From: Chara braunii
Taxonomy: Eukaryota; Streptophyta; Charophyceae; Charales; Characeae
Reading direction: 5' to 3'
Length of the DNA: 25,423 nucleotides
NCBI GenBank assembly: GCA_003427395.1
Contig: BFEA01000010.1
Coordinates: 698,225-723,647, forward strand
The notes under the pieces are model-generated. The model was not told where the DNA came from. It was given only the letters and a program-made list of their open reading frames with translations, and ran no database searches. Shown one piece after another: positions 1 through 10,717 of this stretch. A program made the translations under genes and the position numbers. Every line of letters starts with the position of its first letter. Position 1 is the first letter of the stretch.

Positions 1-90
1 TTTTTTTTCCCCTACTGGGGGCCGGGGTCCCGGGTGCCGACCCCCGGAACCCCGGAACCCCGGCGGGGTCCCGGGGTCGGGGTTCGACAA
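1..90. repeat. GC-rich low-complexity left edge
   Basis: The window opens with a T run followed by about 80 bases built almost only from GGGG/CCCC blocks around GGGTCC and CCCCGG words, then switches abruptly to AT-rich DNA. The blocks are partly self-complementary. No reading frame or known element is visible. It may be a low-complexity repeat or an assembly edge. Confidence 0.5.
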
Positions 91-431
91 CCCTGGTCTG
101 ATCAGTAACTGTTTTCAAGACGGAGTCTCTCAGTACTTTTAATAAGTAACTGATGTCATGTAGAGTAAGATATTTCAATTAGAGATTTGAAGAATACTCT
201 TCTGTCTTGGTTGTCCTCTCTTCTACTATAATCCTAGTTGCTCAACAAAACGAGACGTTATCACTAATTTTCTTAATATCATAATCAACATCAGAGGTAA
301 ATCTTAGGATGGATACAATCAACACTCTCGAATCTGTGCTCAAAAGTATTAAGAAGTAATGACTTTGCCCTCACAATTAAATCATTCTTTTTTTTTTTGC
401 CTTCTATGAGAATGATTTATAGAAGAGACAT

Positions 432-2304
432 TCATTTTTTTTTATCCTCGAAGTCATTGGTAGTTAAAAAATTAGAGAGTCTCTCAAATTGTCTCACTCC
501 CGCCCCCCAAGTTACCTGGTTGTGCAATTTCTCAACCCATTCACTTGTTCTTATAAGACTGATGCGAGCCTCTCTCATGCATTCCAAATAATCAGCTTCC
601 TTCTCTAGACTTGAATATAGATTTTCACATTCATACTACATGTATTAAGAAATTTAACCACTAGAGTGTAGAATATTATATGATATTTCTCACACATCTC
701 ATATCTCAAAATTAAGAAACGATTATCAAGCTCAGTCACTTTATTCAATCAGCCTCTCACAATGGATATTAGTATCACTAACAACATTCTTGATACCTTT
801 TCACCTTCCATACAAAATTCACCATAGATGGCGTTTTTTCAGAGGAGACGAAGGCATTTCAGATAAGGGTTTCACATGAGTACTTCAAGTGAAGCTTTCA
901 TTTTCTTGTTCTAATATTTTTCTCTCTTCTGGTACGATGTTGACTGCTCGTTCTCAACATCTGTCGTATTAACAACCCTCAAACCTCTCTTGCGACACAT
1001 AAACTTTGATATCATAGATATTGATCAAGCTCGAGGAATCGACACGTAAGGACATACAAGTTATCATATTCTCATCGTCTCTTCTTCACTGCTTCATACC
1101 TCACAACCTCATAGGGGAATATTTATTTCTTCCCAAGTTAAGGAAAATTAATAACTTCTATGTTCTCTCTTCGCTCAATCTTCCAAGTCCTCTTCCTAAT
1201 CTCAACCAAGATCTCTCTCTTGGAGGAAAGTACTATAGATTCATCAATGTCTCTGATCTCTTCCCACTTTCAAAACAAACTCAACTACAACAGACCAATT
1301 GTTCCTTGACAAACTGATATCAGGTAAAGCAGGAGTTGAAAATTCTTCAAAGACGACAAACCGAGTGGATCCAGTGAAACACTTCTTCTCCTTTTCAAGT
1401 CTCTCCTTTTCTTTAACCACAATTTTCTCAGCAAGTGTCCTACATCTCTTATAAGTGGCATCAACACTTCTCTATCTGTGAATATAAATCCTCACGTTAT
1501 ATGTGTTCAATTCGATTAAGTAAAATGTCAAAATATAAAGTCGCTCTTGTTTCCACCCACTTTCGACCATTTCATACTTAACAATCTCATATGGAAATAC
1601 TTCCTTCTTACGCAGAGCATTTAACCTCTTTCAAATTTTGATCTCCGTTGTTTCATTTCCTCTACTAAAATTTATTTCCATCTCATGACAGTTCATTCAT
1701 TTATCTTATTTCAATACCATGTTGATAATCGACAGCCAATTGTTTCCATCACAATAACTGTCATGGATAAACGGAATAGACACTCTGTCTTAAGTCACCT
1801 ACATTAAACCCCATTCCGTTCTCTTCTTTTGTTTTTGTTTATTCTCATTTCTCGTCATAGATATATTGAATGACAATTTCTCACAACCAATTAAAACCTT
1901 CACCATCCTTGCTACTTCCTTTCTCGACATAAAGATGAATATCATAGATATCTTCTTCCAAGAAATGAACCAATACCACGTCGATAATCGTTCTGCCCAA
2001 ATGATAAGTCTAACAATACTCGTATTGATAGGGGAATATCCCTTTAGTTGTGTTTTTTTTAAGTTCATTCAATGCATCTGTGAATGACAAGGGGAATATC
2101 CCTTTAGTTGTGTTTTTTGAAAATTCATTCAATGCATCTGTGACTTACATTCCTGATGAAAGAGTTTTGTTGCTCTTGAGTTTATTTTTTCTTTCTCAGT
2201 TCTGAAGGATGTCAAGGCCTCGTAAGGCATACCTATGACTAAGTCTAACCATTTCCATCAACTAGTGTCAATCTCCTTCTGCAGTTTAGGATAATACTTC
2301 CCAA
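432..2304 (-). pseudogene. decayed minus-strand coding region with repeated module (remnant A), function unknown
   Basis: I do not recognise the family. Read on the minus strand, this stretch gives long coding-like segments broken by stops and frame changes. It starts after an acceptor-like TTTCAG (exon base 2304) with SVGKYYPKLQKEIDTS and a Lys/Glu-rich helix down to a stop near 2140. Three diverged copies of one module follow, near 2045-1905 (KGIFPYQYEYC), 1618-1472 (RKKEVFPYEIVKYEMV) and 1136-985 (IFPYEVVRYEAVKKR). Each continues into a Leu/Tyr-rich stretch such as RLYILTFYLIELNTYNVRI or LYVLTCRFLELDQYL. Positions 1467-1244 hold a charged helix (EKIVVKEKERLEKEKK) then CFTGSTRFVVFEEFSTP. 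Positions 626-432 hold ENLYSSLEKEADYLECMREA, with a donor-like CAG|GTAACT after base 516. Charged coiled-coil-like segments alternating with the module suggest a repeat protein. Exon limits are guesses; the coding character is the better supported part. Confidence 0.45.
2031..2143. repeat. 60-bp direct tandem duplication
   Basis: Two copies with a 60-bp period (2031-2090 and 2091-2143) share the words GGGGAATATCCCTTTAG and TTCATTCAATGCATCTGTGA with few differences, mainly in the T run between them. The duplication lies inside remnant A and repeats the start of one of its modules (the K-G-I-F-P segment on the minus strand). Confidence 0.85.
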
Positions 2305-2659
2305 CTGAAAGTTAGCAACCGTCATTTTCAAGAGAATCAAGACGTAATGAGGATAGCAAAGTCAATCTGAGACTTAAGACATTGTCAACTGTTCTCATGC
2401 CCAATCAAAGCTCAAAACCGATGTGGACCCAGTCTCCTTCCCGCCATGAAAAATTTTCATGTTCCTTTGCAACGACGTCATTTTTGTTGCACTTTTTTCT
2501 AATCACACCACGATCAGGAAGCCAGGACGTTGTCACACATAATTTTGTTTAATTTTTGCTTCCTGCTGTGTGCGTCTGACTTCGAGCGAGATCTTTCAAT
2601 TGCGGTCTACGCCGGTCCCCAGTCTTATAAATCTTTAATTATAATTTATAACAACAAAT
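2305..2659. other. non-genic spacer
   Basis: Between the presumed 5' end of remnant A and the inverted-repeat element at 2660 I see no reading frame, RNA gene or repeat I can name. The right end is AT-rich and borders the 8-bp target-duplication candidate CAACAAAT (2652-2659). Confidence 0.5.
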
Positions 2660-2789
2660 CTGGGTAGCACCACGTACGCGTACGCACCGTACGTACCCGA
2701 AAACGCGCGTACGCGTATGTATTTATATATTTAATTATATATATTACATGGCATATATATAATAAATTATTAAAGGCAACCGGAAGGCA

Positions 2790-3310
2790 GAGGAGGAAGT
2801 CAACATTGGAAAGGGGAGGAAGAGGCAGATCGGGAGGAGGAGGAGGGAGAGGACGATGGGGAGGAGGAGGACGAAGAGGATGATGGGGAGGAGGAAGCGG
2901 AAGTCAGCGATGGGGACGAAGTTGGCAATGGGGAGGAGGAGGAAGACGACGAGGAGGAGGACGTTGCAAGGGAGGAGGAGGAAGTCGACACTTCCTCCTC
3001 CCTGTCATGACCTTCAATGCGAATTAAAAAAAAAAAAAAAAAAAAAAAACGTGGCAGGGGAAAAAATCGACGATGGGGAGGAGGAGGAGGAAAAGGACGA
3101 CGGGGGGAAGGATGACGGAGATGGCAATGGGGAGGAGGAGAAAGATGACGATGCATCGTCCTCCTCCTCCCCGTCGCCCTTTTCGTCTTCGTTTTCCCCA
3201 TTGTTTTTTTTCCTCCTCTTTCTCCTCCTCTTCCTCCCCATTGTCGTCACCATCCTCCTCCTCCTCCCCGTCATCATCTTTGTCTACCTCCTCCGCCCAC
3301 TCCTCCCCAG
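2790..3310. repeat. purine tract followed by mirror pyrimidine tract (large imperfect inverted repeat)
   Basis: From about 2790 to 3150 the plus strand is nearly all G and A, built on GGA/GAGGA units. From about 3160 to 3310 it is nearly all C and T (TCCTCC units). A 24-base A run (3026-3049) lies in the purine half. The halves can pair as a long imperfect stem, and each could form triplex DNA. Low-complexity E/D/K- or S/P-rich open frames on both strands follow from this composition. Confidence 0.8.
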
Positions 3311-3414
3311 GGCGATGGCGGCAGCTCCACGGCAACTCCACGGCGACAACACGGCAGATGGCGACGACCAGGGCGATGGCGACGCCTAGGATGACCAAGA
3401 CGAACTGCAGCAGG

Positions 3415-3512
3415 GTGGAGGGGTGACACGGCTTGGGGGGTAGACCTTCCCGGCACGAATTCGAAAATCGTGCGGGAGCAACACTCTTCCCCCCGCCCCG
3501 CGTCACCCCTCC
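3415..3512. repeat. inverted repeat with nested hairpin
   Basis: GGAGGGGTGAC near 3416 pairs with GTCACCCCTCC near 3501. Inside it a smaller stem pairs GGCACGA with TCGTGC around the AATTCGAAAA centre. It lies in the right part of the 2660-3690 element and may be part of its folded structure. Confidence 0.55.
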
Positions 3513-3698
3513 ACACCACTTTGGGCCCTAGCGGGCTACCCCCCCCACCCCTAGGCCTACGGGGCTAAAACCGCCTCCCTAAGTGGTCCGCTACCACTAT
3601 GTACGCGGGCCCTGAAAAGAGGTACACGCGTACGGGCATACACGTATGCGTGTATGCGGAGCACGCGTACATGTACGTACTGCTACCCAGCAGCAAGT

Positions 3699-3825
3699 AA
3701 TAATATAAATAATAACAAAAAAAATAAATATGTCATACACGTATTAAGTCTGCCGATGGATGAGGGACGGTGATAACTCATAATAATCTAAGGAAATACA
3801 GATGAAAAAACATGACCAACACTCG
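3699..3825. other. short AT-rich spacer
   Basis: AT-rich sequence between the transposon-like element and the stop codon of remnant B. I see nothing recognisable in it. Confidence 0.4.
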
Positions 3826-5131
3826 TCAAGAGTCCTCCCTCACCCTCTCAAATCTTGTCCTCAATCTTTTATTTAACTGCGCGTATCTTGTGCCTTGAGC
3901 CATGTCTATGTACCTCCTAAGATTGTGGTCTAGTAATATAGAATCACCTAAAGCCCAATGTTCCCATAAGTCCATCCAAGACCAAAGATTTGAGAATCAA
4001 GCATAGCACTGAACTCCTCCCACATAATAGAGAAATATGACCTTCAAAAGATCCCTCGTATGAGATATTGGAAGTTTGATGGTTCAGTCACTCCCTCATA
4101 GTCAATCTTCCTGGTGAGAAATACCTTTGTAAGGTCAATCAACTCTCGCCAGTAAGAACCATCCATGAGATCAAAATGGATTGAAGGCATACAGTAGTCA
4201 GTGTATAACTTAGGACCAAAGCTATGGATCAACTTTGCCCCCTCTTGAAGCTCTTGTGCCTTCTCTTCAACATACCAAGCTGCTGTTACCCAAACTGAAT
4301 CAAAAAGTGCTCATGAGTTTTTTTCCCCTTCTTCACATAGATCCTCAGATTTTGGACAGTTCCCTTTGGTGATGACCACGACGATTGACAAATTTCCTTA
4401 CCTGAAACTAATTGCACTAACATACTGATGATGAAAAACATCTTCGAAGGCAATCGTTTTAAACCACCAGTACTTGGCCCAGCTATCGGCCCGTACATTT
4501 CCTAAAATCGTGGCTCGTTAACGGGCACTACTCGGAAGTACTGGTGGTTTAAGATTGGTAAAAACTGACCTTTCGACTGGAAACGACTGAGCTGTACTCA
4601 TACGGGTGACACTCACTGTTGATCCTGTACAATCTCTCTCACTGGTTTGACAATCTCAAAAGATGCGGCTGTGCTGATGGTCTTATCATTGTAACTTTAA
4701 CTCTATACTCAATTATGGTTTATCTCTTAATAATACTGAGTGTTTTCTTTCTCATCTGCCTCTCGAATGATGCAATGTACTCTTTCTCAGTGTCTTCCCA
4801 CTTGTCGGTTATCTTTTATCGTGGCATCCATGCTACCGACAATACATTCTGCTTTCTCATTTCCCTTTTCCTCTCCAACCGAGAATTCAAACAACTCCTT
4901 ACGCTACCGAGCAGAATTATTTGTTTTCAACTGTACCGACCAACTGACATTTTGTGACACAGCCGAGGCCACTCATGAAGTCCATGGAAATTGGCCGTCC
5001 ATGACAGCCCTTTCATTTATCTTCCATCAAGCTTCATTTTCAAAGGAAGCCACACAGTTGTTTGAAGCAAAATTGACATCGAAGAATTGTTCAGGGCGCT
5101 CAAGGGTTCCCATCGTCAATCTATTCGTGGG
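3826..5131 (-). pseudogene. decayed minus-strand protein gene (remnant B), function unknown
   Basis: I do not recognise the family. One minus-strand frame reads from about 5131 as PTNRLTMGTLERPEQFFDV, then ...RAVMDGQFPWTS, ELFEFSVGEEKGNEKAECIV, GSMDATIKDNRQVGR and ERVHCIIREADEKENTQYY, broken by scattered TGA/TAG/TAA codons. After the insertion at 4463-4552 the same frame gives LKRLPSKMFFIISMLVQLVS. A CAG|GTAAGG donor (exon base 4402) and a TTTTTGATTCAG acceptor (exon base 4294) define a 107-bp phase-1 intron that joins it to WVTAAWYVEEKAQELQ and IHSFGPKLYTDYCMPSIHFD. After a TGA at 4044-4046 the frame goes on (MWEEFSAMLDSQIF), then shifts to LWEHWALGDSILLDHNL and ends in QLNKRLRTRFERVREDS with a stop at 3826-3828. 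The exon model is inference; the coding character across three frames is visible. Confidence 0.5.
4459..4552. mobile_element. TTAA-flanked miniature inverted-repeat element (family 1, short copy)
   Basis: TTAA (4459-4462), then ACCACCAGTACTT; at the other end AAGTACTGGTGGT, then TTAA (4549-4552). The 13-bp ends are perfect inverted repeats. Counting one TTAA, 90 bp have been added to minus-strand remnant B, and the coding frame on both sides is the same, as expected for an insertion with TTAA target duplication. It brings its own stop (TAG) and an ATG into that frame. TTAA targets are typical of piggyBac-type elements, but the terminal bases are not a known piggyBac end, so the superfamily is open. 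A larger element with the same ends lies at 13213-14080. Confidence 0.6.
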
Positions 5132-5943
5132 AAGCAACAAGTGCTGGAAACAGACCCAGCATCCCATTCAAGATCACATTGAAAAAACGAGAAATTTATG
5201 AAGAAATCCTTCAAATACTGGGGCAAAAAGACAACTGTGTAATCTACACAAGAACACTGAAATTCTGTCCCCCCCAAAGCTTGGATCAAATAAGCATTCT
5301 GAACGAAAAAAACACCTGCCTTCGGGCCTTTCAGCAGCCCAACCCTACCTGCCTAGTCCTAATACCATTTTTCATCAAATGATATGCCGAATGAGGTTTT
5401 GCATGTAGTATCGAATGTACCCACATGCTCAGACGCAAGAGGCAAATAACGGGAGTTGAACCCATGAAGGAAAATCATTGCACCCCTCAACCCCTTTTGT
5501 CTTGCTTCAAGGTTGTTGTGTACCAAATTTGGTCTCATTTGGAGCATTGGAATTTCCGCCGATAAGACCATTTCCAAAAACGCTGAAAATTCTGAAAATT
5601 CGCTGAATCCAAGATGTCATTCAAGTGCACTTTGCCTTACTGTTTCACCCTGTTTTTATTTTATTTTTTCGTTTTTTTTCTAATGGTTTGTTAATATGCT
5701 GTGCACTCTATAGAATGATGCAATTTTTGGTTAAAAAGGGCTTCTGATTTTCTTATAAATAGCATTAAAAAAAACGCTGAAATTTTGGGTCTCCGTTGAC
5801 CGCCTCTCCCTTTAAGACCCTTACCCCCCTACCCCGTCCCCTCCCCTCCCCCTGGGGACCCTCCAAAACAACATGAACCAAAAAAAGAATTAGACCGGAT
5901 TTGGGTCCCTCTCGGAGGGTACAAAAATGAAACAAAAAAGGGG
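5132..5943. other. non-genic stretch
   Basis: No supported gene. A 72-codon minus-strand frame (5577-5359) and overlapping frames at 5765-6177 have no recognisable motif. Near 5449-5466 the minus strand contains GGGTTCAACTCCCG, which fits a pol III B box, but no convincing tRNA fold surrounds it. Positions 5640-5700 are T-rich. Confidence 0.4.
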
Positions 5944-6023
5944 AGCAGGAGGGTCCAAGTAGCACTGGCCTGGCTGCCCGCGCAGCAGGAGGGTCCAAGT
6001 AGCACTGGCCTGACTGCCCGGCC
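5944..6023. repeat. 40-bp direct tandem duplication
   Basis: AGCAGGAGGGTCCAAGTAGC begins at 5944 and again at 5984, followed in both copies by ACTGGCCTG and CTGCCCG. The period is 40 bp and the copies are almost identical, so the duplication is recent. Confidence 0.85.
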
Positions 6024-6134
6024 GGGCCCCTGCGCAGGTCTGGTAGCCCAGGACTCCACGATGTCCAAAGGCATCGTGACAAGTACATGTACTGCTGCTG
6101 ACTAATCTTCCACGGCCTCGAATGCTGTCATGGG

Positions 6135-6232
6135 GGCAAGTATGTGTACCGCTGCTGCTTTGAGACACGATGATCAAAACTAAGGCAAGTATGTGTACCG
6201 CTGCTGCTTTGAGACACGATGATCAAAACTAA
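6135..6232. repeat. exact 49-bp tandem duplication
   Basis: GGCAAGTATGTGTACCGCTG begins at 6135 and 6184, and the two 49-bp copies are identical to their ends (…GATCAAAACTAA). A diverged partial copy (GACAAGTACATGTACTGCTG) lies near 6078. The lack of differences points to a very recent event or an assembly duplication. Confidence 0.9.
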
Positions 6233-6309
6233 GCGCACTCAAACTATCATGGGCACATAACGCAAATGGGTGGGCTTTGTTGATCACGCCTCGTCCATCA
6301 TAAACGCAC

Positions 6310-6371
6310 CGTTTCCCCATCAAATTTGCAAAACCTGGGAGCACCAACCAATTCAATCCAGATCCAGTAAA
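6310..6371 (-). pseudogene. truncated duplicate of the exon-like segment
   Basis: This is the copy-1 counterpart of 6639-6804. It keeps the acceptor-like boundary and about 20 codons (FTGSGLNWLVLPGFANLMG-like, with one change in the Asn/Gln region), then jumps straight to the donor-side sequence because 104 bp are missing. The deletion does not coincide with splice-type dinucleotides, so it is a DNA deletion rather than a retro-copied splice. Confidence 0.4.
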
Positions 6372-6638
6372 CTACAGGTCAAAATAGCCTTGCTCCTCGG
6401 CATCATATAAGTATGAGAACTTAACACCGTGGAAGACAGTTATGTAGGAGTAACAACATTAAGTGAGAATGAAGTCACTGAAACAAACTATGACTAAATT
6501 TCAAACCGCCAAACAGAAAGATGGGAAGGAATGCAGACAGCAATCCCTCAATAGTCAAAATGGGAACACTCGAACTATCATGGGCACAACGCAAATGGGT
6601 GGGCTTTGTTGATCACCCCCCGTCCATCATAAACGCAC

Positions 6639-6804
6639 CGTATAAAAGGTCATTTGATTTTAATTCACAATCAGATGCACCCACACCAATAGATGACAAC
6701 ATGATGACCGGTTGTGGGAGAAATGTACCAATAGCAACATATTTCTTCCCCATCAAATTTGCAAAACCTGGGAGCACCAACCAGTTCAATCCAGATCCAG
6801 TAAA
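6639..6804 (-). CDS. exon-like segment of an unidentified gene
   Basis: On the minus strand an acceptor-like TTGACCTGTAG precedes base 6804 and a donor-like CG|GTGCGT follows base 6639. The 166 bases between are open and read FTGSGLNWLVLPGFANLMG, then KKYVAIGTFLPQPVIM, then LSSIGVGASDCELKSNDLLYG. The centre is hydrophobic and could be a membrane segment. I do not recognise the family. Stops lie just beyond both boundaries, as expected for introns. No neighbouring exon could be matched, so this may be a captured or orphan exon. The copy at 6310-6371 keeps only its first about 60 bases. Confidence 0.35.
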
Positions 6805-6990
6805 CTACAGGTCAAAATAGCCTTGCTCCTCTGCATCATATAAGTATGAGAACTTAACACCATGGAAGACAGTTATGTAGGAGTAACAACATTAGGTGAG
6901 AATGAAGTCACTGAAACAAACTATGACTGAATTACAAACCGCCAAACAGAAAAGATGGGAAGGAATGCAGACAACAATCTCTCAAAAGGG

Positions 6991-7654
6991 AACACCCTTA
7001 TTCGTTGCATTCAACAGTATACAAACAACACTAACAATTCACTGTTCACCCACACGCTAGGAGTCTCCGGACAGAAATCCTGGCAACGCCAATACAAACT
7101 GGAAGGCATACGGGCTTGCACACAGCCGTGCAACACCACCTCGCCACCCTGAGCGCCCGCCCACATACACAGACCCCGCCCTGACATCACACAATGACAC
7201 GCCCTTGCCAGAAGAGTATCTTTGCAGGGGACCCTGCTGGCCCCTGATGAACATCCCGTGCGCCCGGTCAAACAGCCTTATGTCCGTAAGTTCCCCACCA
7301 TACAAGTGAGAGCCAAACTGTGTCCGGCTATTAGAGTTTACTCACAGAAGCCATGGCATGTGATATCCGTGAAAAAGCCAATAGCCTAGCCCAGCAAACA
7401 ACACAACGCCCTGCCTCCCCTGCAGCACATAACAGATGTTGCGTCCACATTCTTCCCTTAGCCATCTCCCTGCACATCCATGTTCCTCCTCCTCAACCAG
7501 GCATTCCACCATTTGCCATATCTCACAACACCACAGAGCCCAAGACATTTGAAGACACAACACCTGCCTGCTCTACGGCCAGCAGACACACAGCATCTCT
7601 TAACTAAATCCCTAGCCGCATCGTAGAATCCAAACATACAACCACATTCACCTG
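6991..7654. other. non-genic stretch
   Basis: Several frames of 60-155 codons overlap on both strands here (for example 7353-7607 plus and 7922-7458 minus). They are Cys/His/Pro or Trp/Gly rich, share no consistent frame and show no motif. I see no gene, RNA or element. Confidence 0.4.
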
Positions 7655-8170
7655 TTGCAGACCATCGGTCTCCCTCACTCGTACCGTTGCAGACCATCGG
7701 TCTCCTCAATTGTACAACCAGATTCACCCATTGCAGACCACCCGTCTCCTCAATTGCACAGCCGTATTCATCTGTTGCAGACCACCCGTCTGGAGAGGAG
7801 CGCAACCTCTTCATGGATGAAAAACAACTCTGTCCATTGGCAGCTCTAACATCAAAAAGAGGACAACTCGACCAGACTGCAGCACTCACACTTCCCACTG
7901 TCCGGGTGGGGCACAACCACAATCACAAATGTTGTATGGCATACAGCCGCATTCATTTGTTGCAGATCATCCATCTCCCTTAATCATACAACCATATTCA
8001 TCCATTGCGGACCATCCGTCTTGGGCAGAGTGCAACCTTTTCATGGACGAAAAAGAAGTCCCCATCCATCAGCAGCTCTTGAACCAGAGAGACGACAAGT
8101 CTGCCGGACCGAAGCATTCACATTTCACTCTGTCCTGGTGCAGCACAACCACAATTGCGAACATTGCATG
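7655..8170. repeat. nested tandem repeats: about 43-bp unit within a larger about 250-bp unit
   Basis: TTGCAGACCA starts at 7655, 7687, 7731 and 7774 (spacings 32, 44, 43), each followed by YCGTCTCC or CCCGTCT and then CAATTG/ACAACC/ATTCA words. Related forms occur at 7960 and 8004. A larger unit is also duplicated: GCGCAACCTCTTCATGGATG (near 7800) matches GTGCAACCTTTTCATGGACG (near 8029), both followed by AAAAA and, about 100 bp later, GCACAACCACAAT. The spacing is near 230 bp. The overlapping open frames here are by-products of the repeats. Confidence 0.75.
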
Positions 8171-10516
<2,346 letters not shown>

Positions 10517-10544
10517 CTAACGAGAGCAGAAAACCCGCAGATCA

Positions 10545-10634
10545 TCTTGACATCCTCCATATAAAGACAACGACATGAAGCAGCGCATCTGGGCCTCTGG
10601 TGACACCGATCGCCTCGATGCACTTTTCAAATAT
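10545..10634 (-). pseudogene. short coding-like fragment, possibly AIG1/GIMAP-type GTPase
   Basis: The minus strand reads IFEKCIEAIGVTRGPDALLH then VVVFIWRMSR before a TGA. The pattern FxxCIxxxxxGPxALLxVV resembles the stretch after the G3 motif in AIG1/GIMAP GTPases. No P-loop or other G motif was found upstream, so this is a weak family guess. A second minus frame overlaps (VSPEAQMRCFMSL…), and which one, if either, was real cannot be decided from this window. Confidence 0.2.
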
Positions 10635-10717
10635 CTCTCTCTAGCACCCACCAAAAGGGCAATGCCTTTCAGGCTAAGGGTGGAAAACAACGGTGGTGTC
10701 CGAGGGCGATATGGCAT

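Larger units (their letters stand above)
2660..3690. mobile_element. non-autonomous DNA transposon-like element with TIRs and probable 8-bp TSD
   Basis: The left end begins CTGGGTAGCA (2660-2669) and the right end is its exact reverse complement TGCTACCCAG (3681-3690). The match continues imperfectly inward for about 25 bp through ACGTACGCGTACG-like sequence. Both subterminal regions (2671-2720 and 3600-3680) are packed with ACGCGTAC/CGTACG words. The flanks CAACAAAT (2652-2659) and CAGCAAGT (3691-3698) agree at 6 of 8 bases. An 8-bp duplication plus clustered subterminal motifs is the hAT superfamily pattern, though the terminal bases are not the usual CAGGG. No transposase is seen: the interior is low-complexity GGA/TCC DNA. 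The open frames over 2800-3500 on both strands are products of that composition, so the element would depend on a transposase from elsewhere. Confidence 0.5.
6237..6990. repeat. large tandem duplication, second copy 104 bp longer
   Basis: Copy 1 runs from about 6237 to 6566 and copy 2 from about 6567 to 6990. They share ACTATCATGGGCACA, AATGGGTGGGCTTTGTTGAT, the GCAAAACCTGGGAGCACC block and the CATATAAGTATGAGAACTTA block with only scattered changes. Copy 1 lacks the bases matching 6642-6745 of copy 2. A third copy appears to start near 6984 (AAGGGAACACCC) and diverges at once. The missing part falls inside the exon-like segment described separately. Confidence 0.85.

Noticed and set aside
2800-3506. 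Long overlapping frames rich in Glu/Lys/Arg or Ser/Pro on both strands
   Set aside because: They come from GGA/TCC low-complexity DNA. Several frames on both strands are open at once and no domain is present.
5449-5466. Pol III B-box match on the minus strand (GGGTTCAACTCCCG)
   Set aside because: No anticodon arm, D arm or acceptor stem could be folded around it.
6521-6820. 99-codon plus-strand frame in the duplicated block
   Set aside because: The opposite strand has a better exon-like reading with splice-type boundaries. The plus frame ends at the same duplication and has no motif.
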